From positions 1-6,540 of the forward strand of contig USHB01000092.1 in assembly GCA_900554395.1 (NCBI GenBank): DNA of 6,540 bases, given 5' to 3'. A program made the translations under genes and the position numbers. Position 1 is the stretch's first letter, and each line of letters opens with the position of its first letter. The stretch is from an uncultured Phascolarctobacterium sp. (GTDB lineage: Bacteria; Bacillota; Negativicutes; Acidaminococcales; Acidaminococcaceae). Of the stretch, positions 6,481 through 6,540 are shown one piece after another. The notes below the pieces were generated by a model that did no database searches, had not been told where the DNA came from, and saw only the letters and a list, made by a program, of their open reading frames with translations.

Positions 6481-6540
6481 TCAGCCTTTTAAATATGCCA
6501 GAATTTCTTCTGCATTGGTATCAGGTTTTGCTTTTTTGTA
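6481..6540 (-). CDS. C-terminal tail of an unidentified protein (cut by window edge)
   Basis: The minus strand is open for 19 codons from the right edge and ends in TGA at 6481-6483. The tail is lysine/glutamate rich and ends in AEEILAYLKG, which looks like a terminal amphipathic helix. I do not recognise the family. In many Bacillota the gene before rimP is polC or proS, but the residues seen do not resemble the PolC ending I would expect. That it is coding rests on the open frame, its plausible composition, co-orientation with the operon, and the promoter starting right after its stop. With so few residues, chance cannot be excluded. Confidence 0.5.
   Translation of the reverse strand, partial: YKKAKPDTNAEEILAYLKG

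Overview
The window is an ordinary but complete-looking piece of the bacterial nusA-infB translation/transcription operon, read entirely on the minus strand. In transcription order (right to left) it holds the tail of an unidentified upstream gene, a strong promoter with a hairpin-bearing leader, then rimP, nusA, ylxR (rnpM), ylxQ, infB, rbfA, nrnA and the 5' third of truB, which runs off the left edge. The gene order, the GGAGGTG-type ribosome binding sites, the ylxR-ylxQ pair and the AR-repeat-free NusA point to Bacillota. The rbfA-nrnA-truB order without ylxP argues against the Bacillus arrangement and fits Clostridia or Negativicutes. I lean to Negativicutes, but that is an impression from protein texture, not a demonstrated placement.

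Layout. 6481-6540 is the last 19 codons of an unknown gene. 6337-6480 is the only notable intergenic space. It contains a near-consensus sigma-A promoter with extended -10 (6428-6456), a start point expected near 6421, and a 13-bp hairpin (6372-6400) followed by an interrupted U-rich tract, placed between the start point and the rimP ribosome binding site. 5860-6336 is rimP, 4750-5835 nusA (GTG start), 4491-4769 ylxR, 4196-4501 ylxQ, 1654-4179 infB, 1282-1641 rbfA, 339-1289 nrnA and 1-342 truB. The genes overlap or are spaced by 24 nt or less, so one polycistronic transcript with extensive translational coupling is expected.

How the genes work together. RimP and RbfA mature the 30S subunit, IF-2 brings initiator tRNA to it, and TruB makes pseudouridine 55 in tRNA. 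NusA controls pausing, termination and antitermination. YlxR and YlxQ are small RNA-binding proteins. NrnA clears very short RNAs and pAp. The operon therefore joins RNA polymerase control to ribosome assembly, initiation and RNA turnover. The leader hairpin suggests feedback by NusA through attenuation, as reported for the equivalent Bacillus subtilis operon.

The most distinctive features are the leader attenuator candidate and a roughly 200-residue Asn/Gln-rich linker in IF-2. I saw no mobile element, CRISPR, RNA gene or undescribed system, and apart from the leader no stretch without a gene exceeds 24 nt.
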